Assembly (NCBI RefSeq): GCF_000425845.1 | Contig: NZ_AUEF01000008.1 | Span: forward strand, 1 to 64,000 | Reading direction: 5' to 3' | Length of the DNA stretch: 64,000 bases | Origin: Jeotgalicoccus psychrophilus DSM 19085 | GTDB lineage: Bacteria; Bacillota; Bacilli; Staphylococcales; Salinicoccaceae | Part shown: piece by piece, positions 60,707 to 64,000 of the stretch | Numbering within the stretch: the stretch's first letter is position 1 | Layout: each line of letters opens with the position of its first letter | Notes under the pieces: model-generated | The model's database searches: none | What the model saw: the letters and a program-made list of their open reading frames with translations, nothing else | Told to the model about the DNA's origin: nothing | Made by a program: the position numbers and the translations under genes

Positions 60707-60720
60707 CATAAAACAAAAAA

Positions 60721-60750
60721 ACACCCGCGCCTCAACCAAGGTGCGGGTGT
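60721..60750 (-). terminator. Terminator of the DUF456-MFS transcript
   Basis: ACACCCGC pairs with GCGGGTGT around an imperfect inner part, then a run of seven T on the minus strand, six bases after the stop. Confidence 0.88.
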
Positions 60751-60756
60751 AATCAT

Positions 60757-61242
60757 TTAATATAAAAATACATCCAGCAGGAAGAAGATAATCAGGAAGA
60801 TGTAAATAATTACATCGAAGATTGCGCTCGAGATAAATGCCAGGAACGAGCCTACCGATGCTTTCAGTGCTTTGTTCATATCTTTTATCTGTATGAATTC
60901 GACTGCGAATACGAAGATAAATGGTACGAAGAGGACACCGAACGGCGGGTAGACAAACATCCCGATAATGGCACCGATTATCGCTGCCCATTCGCCTCTT
61001 TTGCTGCCTCCGAATTTTTTCACGAAATAGCTGTTTGCTGCAACGTCACTGATGAGTGCTACGATAGTCAGCGCTGCTGCGATGACCCAGAACATCCATG
61101 ACAGCTCGTCGCCGATGAAAAAGTTATATACTAAAAATCCGACCCAGAACATGAGTACTGAAGGGACTACCGGATATATTATCCCGGCGAAACCCAGTAT
61201 AAATGTAACAAAAACAATGAGCCATAAAATAATGTCCATCAA
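60757..61242 (-). CDS. DUF456 membrane protein
   Basis: This 161-residue protein is almost all hydrophobic, with four to five membrane segments and the DUF456 features GFAGIIYPVVPSVLMFWVGF (18-37), KFGGSKRGEWAAIIGAIIGM and the glycine-rich PPFGVLFVPF. The family function is unknown. It overlaps the MFS transporter gene upstream by four bases, so they are co-translated. Confidence 0.85.
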   Translation of the reverse strand: MMDIILWLIVFVTFILGFAGIIYPVVPSVLMFWVGFLVYNFFIGDELSWMFWVIAAALTIVALISDVAANSYFVKKFGGSKRGEWAAIIGAIIGMFVYPPFGVLFVPFIFVFAVEFIQIKDMNKALKASVGSFLAFISSAIFDVIIYIFLIIFFLLDVFLY

Positions 61243-62444
61243 ATTTCTCCTTTTGTAACTTCCTTCTTAGTAAAGAAGAACAGTATAAATGCTATAAATA
61301 AAAATGCGCCGCTGATATAGAATGAGTTCTCTACACCCAGTGTATCATTTGCGATACCGCCGAGCAGGTTACCGACCAGCTGGCCGACGATCATTGCGTT
61401 CGCAAATAGTGTCGAAGCGTATCCCGGGAACTGCGGCAGCAGGTCCTGGAAATAACTGATTCCGAGGCCGAGCAGTATTGCCAGGAATAGTGCCAATGGC
61501 AGCTGGCCAATCAGCATCATCGTGTAGCTTTCAAATATTCCAATCGATAAAAAGTACATGCTGCCGATAAATCCGGCAATAATTAAGAGTGTCTTCGATG
61601 AAACGCGTGATGCGACATAGCCCATAAAAATCATGAGCGGCACTTCGAGTCCTGCACACAGACTGGCGAGTATTCCGACAGCACTGTCCGCTTCTCCGAG
61701 ATAGCCTGTGACAAACAATGGCATATTCAATAGATACATCCATTGTCCCACGTGAAGAAAGACAAAAGCAACAAATGGCAGTAATAACGTCATATTGGTT
61801 AACAGATTCGGACTTTTAGGTTCTTCGTAGTTCGTAATTTCTACCGTATTTTCAACTGCCGGTGCACTTGAATTTTTAATTAGAAAACTCGACATAAAGA
61901 CGACAGCGAACATAATTACGGTACCAAAAAATAAACCGGTAAAATCGTAGCGTGCAAGCAGAATTGAGCCGACAAGAGGACCGAACAGAAAGCCGAAGCT
62001 GAACATCGAACGCAGTATCATGTTTGCCATAACTGCGATACCGGAACGATACTGGTTAATCGATTCGCGGGCAGATGCGTAGAGCTGCGGCATAGCCGGA
62101 GCACCAAGTGAAAAGAATATAATGTAAGAAATGATAAGTATCCATGTGTTTGGAATGATTAAAAAACTTAAAAATGCCATAATCTGCATAAATAATGCAG
62201 CGATAATTAAATATTTCCGGTCGAACTTTAGCCTGTCACTGTAGCGTCCCATAATCGTATTGACAAAGAAACTGCCGACAGCGGCCGAAGCCATGAATAT
62301 TCCGTAGCCTGTAGAGGATAACCCGTGGGTTTCAGTCATAAAAATAACGAGGAACGGCGCTGTAATTGCTACCGCCATTCCAAGCATAGTCATATTCGTT
62401 AAAAATAATTTGTAGTTTTGTATTTGGAACAGGTCTTTTATCAT
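61239..62444 (-). CDS. MFS transporter, sugar-efflux (SET)-like
   Basis: This 401-residue major facilitator has 12 hydrophobic segments. The first part (MAVAITAPFLVIFMTETHGL) and the GRYSDRLKFDRKYLI loop between segments 2 and 3 (the MFS G-x-x-x-D-R motif) are visible. The pattern is closest to sugar efflux transporters of the SET group. Substrate unknown. It is preceded by the LysR-type gene on the same strand with a 15-base gap and may belong to the same transcript. Confidence 0.78.
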   Translation of the reverse strand: MIKDLFQIQNYKLFLTNMTMLGMAVAITAPFLVIFMTETHGLSSTGYGIFMASAAVGSFFVNTIMGRYSDRLKFDRKYLIIAALFMQIMAFLSFLIIPNTWILIISYIIFFSLGAPAMPQLYASARESINQYRSGIAVMANMILRSMFSFGFLFGPLVGSILLARYDFTGLFFGTVIMFAVVFMSSFLIKNSSAPAVENTVEITNYEEPKSPNLLTNMTLLLPFVAFVFLHVGQWMYLLNMPLFVTGYLGEADSAVGILASLCAGLEVPLMIFMGYVASRVSSKTLLIIAGFIGSMYFLSIGIFESYTMMLIGQLPLALFLAILLGLGISYFQDLLPQFPGYASTLFANAMIVGQLVGNLLGGIANDTLGVENSFYISGAFLFIAFILFFFTKKEVTKGEI

Positions 62445-62459
62445 CTTCGTCCCCCGATT

Positions 62460-63320
62460 TTAGTTTCCGCCGGAAACTGAATCTTTTTTAATTAAATCAA
62501 TAAAAGATTCCACCTGCGGCAGCATGAGTACGCTCTTGTCATATGAAATATACGTATCACGTGTCAGCGGCTTGTCGCCTACTAAAACTTCTTCAATATG
62601 ATAGTTATCGAGGTCGAGGCCCTCGAGCACCAGTTCAGGCAGTACCGTAATACCGACTTTTTTGCGCAGCAGCTCGCGGCACGTCGTAATCTGATCGACG
62701 AAAATCTGTGGTTCATACTTAATATTGAAGCGGCCTTCAAAGTAATTTTTAATATGCGTAATATAATCGGGATCAGCCTGGAATTCTATAACGGCGAGAT
62801 CTTCGAGTTCGACATCTTTCGGAGTGACGAGGTAGTGTTTATCGCTGTAGAGAAGTTCATTCTCCTTATTTAATACACGGGAACCGCGTATGATTGATAG
62901 GTGATAATCTCCCTGGTTCGCAATAATTTCTTTCGTCGAACCTACGTCAATTTTAACGTTTACATTCGGGAAATCACTTAAATATTTAGCGAGAATATCC
63001 GGCAGAATCGTATAGCCGATTAACGACGATACCCCGATTGAAATCTTACCTTCAACCGCACCTTCATTTGCCGCAATATAATCTTTTACAAGCCTTTCCT
63101 CATCAACAACCTTCTTAGCATGTGCAATGATTCTCTCTCCGACGCCTGTCGTATAGAGCGCCTTTTTCGTTCTGATAAAAATCTGCACGCCCCACTCGTC
63201 TTCAATTGACTTCAGACGCTGACTGACTGCCGGCTGTGATATGTACAGCTTTTCAGCAGCTTTACGCAATGTTTTAGCTTCGCTTAATGTTGCAAGTAAA
63301 CGATAGTCATCTACTTTCAC
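62460..63320 (-). CDS. ccpE: LysR-type regulator, CcpE-like
   Basis: This 286-residue LysR regulator has an N-terminal helix-turn-helix (MKVDDYRLLATLSEAKTLRK and KLYISQPAVSQRLKSIEDEW) and a C-terminal ligand-binding domain. It follows S. aureus CcpE closely, for example ISIGVSSLIGYTILPDIL, VKIDVGSTKEIIANQGDYHL, IEFQADPDYI and the end SYDKSVLMLPQVESFIDLI. CcpE senses citrate and activates the TCA-cycle genes citB and citZ. No citrate-cycle gene is adjacent here. The symbol is given by homology recalled from memory. Confidence 0.8.
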   Translation of the reverse strand: MKVDDYRLLATLSEAKTLRKAAEKLYISQPAVSQRLKSIEDEWGVQIFIRTKKALYTTGVGERIIAHAKKVVDEERLVKDYIAANEGAVEGKISIGVSSLIGYTILPDILAKYLSDFPNVNVKIDVGSTKEIIANQGDYHLSIIRGSRVLNKENELLYSDKHYLVTPKDVELEDLAVIEFQADPDYITHIKNYFEGRFNIKYEPQIFVDQITTCRELLRKKVGITVLPELVLEGLDLDNYHIEEVLVGDKPLTRDTYISYDKSVLMLPQVESFIDLIKKDSVSGGN

Positions 63321-63364
63321 GACATAACCTCCAATGAATAAGCCGTCTTATGTTATCCGAACGG

Positions 63365-63910
63365 CTACATTAATTTTTTAAGTTCTTTTAAACACGATGC
63401 AGCGAGTGTTTTAAACTGTCCGAAATCCCTGTCGATTTCGGACATTAACTCAGCCGCGGTATTATAAGCAAATTCTTTTTCTTTCGAACTGATAATTCCT
63501 TTTTTGAAGGCGCGTTTTATGTCCTCCTCATCTACGAGCTCATAACGGCCGTCCGGTAATACCAAAACGTCGAGATACAAATCCTGCCGGCGGGCTTTAC
63601 CAAGCTCTAAAGTATGAGAATAGTTAATATCAAAATAATATTGAATTTCCTGCCATCTTTCATCGTACATGACAGTAATGCTGTAATTACGTTTTTCTGG
63701 CAGGAGCTGCATCCATTTAAAATTGTTAGCCACGACTAACGTATCTTCCCCGACCACGGGAACGCTTAACGGTTCACGGACTTTATGCATATGAATCATA
63801 CCGGCCAAAATTTTCTCGCCCTGGAAGGTAATGATTGTTTCATCATATTTTGAGCGCACCAGCCGCCGCCATTTTTTCTTATCCAGATACTTAGTTTTCA
63901 TGGCATTCAT
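63365..63910 (-). CDS. DUF402 protein
   Basis: This 181-residue protein has the DUF402/FomD-like pattern: HKVREPLSVPVVGEDTLVVA, then KWMQLLPEKRNYSITVMYDE and YFDINYSHTLELGKARRQDLYLDVLVLPDG with the conserved YxD and D-Y-D/D-L-x-L-D acidic residues, and a helical C-terminus. Some relatives hydrolyse nucleoside diphosphates; the activity here is unknown. The start may be three codons later (MKTKYLDKKKW). It precedes the ccpE-like gene by 44 bases. Confidence 0.78.
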   Translation of the reverse strand: MNAMKTKYLDKKKWRRLVRSKYDETIITFQGEKILAGMIHMHKVREPLSVPVVGEDTLVVANNFKWMQLLPEKRNYSITVMYDERWQEIQYYFDINYSHTLELGKARRQDLYLDVLVLPDGRYELVDEEDIKRAFKKGIISSKEKEFAYNTAAELMSEIDRDFGQFKTLAASCLKELKKLM

Positions 63911-63946
63911 CTCCTAAAGATAATTATACAAAAAAAAGAAAACAAA

Positions 63947-63987
63947 AGTATAGAGATAGGCATTAATTTTACCTATCTCTATAACTT
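63947..63987. terminator. Terminator hairpin at the right edge
   Basis: AAGTATAGAGATAGG pairs nearly perfectly with CCTATCTCTATAACTT around an 11-base loop. It stands upstream of the DUF402 gene and so most likely ends a transcript coming from outside the window. Confidence 0.75.
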
Positions 63988-64000
63988 TTACTTATATTTT

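Noticed and set aside
22086-60710. The arrays as CRISPR loci
   Set aside because: Units are contiguous imperfect copies without unique spacers, and no cas gene is present in the window.

Overview
The window looks like a chromosomal segment of a low-GC Gram-positive coccus of the family Staphylococcaceae, probably a Jeotgalicoccus/Salinicoccus-type relative rather than Staphylococcus itself. The basis is the staphylococcal-type molybdenum-cofactor cluster, a CcpE-like regulator, PhoPR, a ScdA-like protein, pI258-type CadC/CadA and Sin-type serine recombinases. The genus is an inference from gene content and cannot be settled from the sequence alone.

Accessory region (about 1-18,600). This part is AT-rich and mosaic, with many plasmid-type parts: an IS3-family transposase at the left edge, an Fst-type toxin/antisense-RNA locus (348-570), two decayed serine recombinases (622-1133, 18254-18600) and cargo modules. 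The cargo is (i) a VOC protein, an AlkC-like repair protein and a TetR regulator with a broken start; (ii) cadC-cadA-cadD, a dead ZIP transporter, and a CzrA-like sensor with an SPC-type metal ATPase; (iii) two tandem copies of a SulP transporter + UspA module, each divergent from a recombinase-like protein that has lost its catalytic serine. Four diverged copies of one non-coding segment (near 1.1, 3.5, 11.7 and 18.0 kb) sit between the modules. I read this as a plasmid-derived island built from repeat-bounded cassettes.

Core-like region (about 18,600-64,000). It carries a lipoprotein, a hydantoinase/dihydropyrimidinase, two tandem small membrane proteins, a CNNM/CorC-type MpfA-like exporter behind a possible leader peptide, cydDC, the Moco genes (moeA-mobB-moaE-moaD-mobA-moaA, divergent moaC, and moeB-moaB), phoPR, an atypical ScdA-like protein, a LOG-family protein and small lipoproteins. 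From 40 to 60.5 kb there are five paralogous family-5 substrate-binding lipoproteins around one complete oligopeptide-type ABC importer (C-B-D-F order). Interspersed are a TAXI-TRAP system whose permease has lost its C-terminal part and an acyltransferase/DUF6320/esterase cluster. The right end has DUF456, an MFS transporter, ccpE-like and DUF402 genes.

The least explained signal is a set of five intergenic tandem arrays (22.1, 31.8, 36.3, 44.1 and 60.5 kb). Each has its own unit sequence, but all have a 41 bp period (42 bp in one), and every unit can fold as a stem-loop. Two arrays 16 kb apart carry the same unit in opposite orientation. The duplicated SulP-Usp-dead-recombinase module, with its mirrored -10 elements, is the second candidate for an undescribed system.
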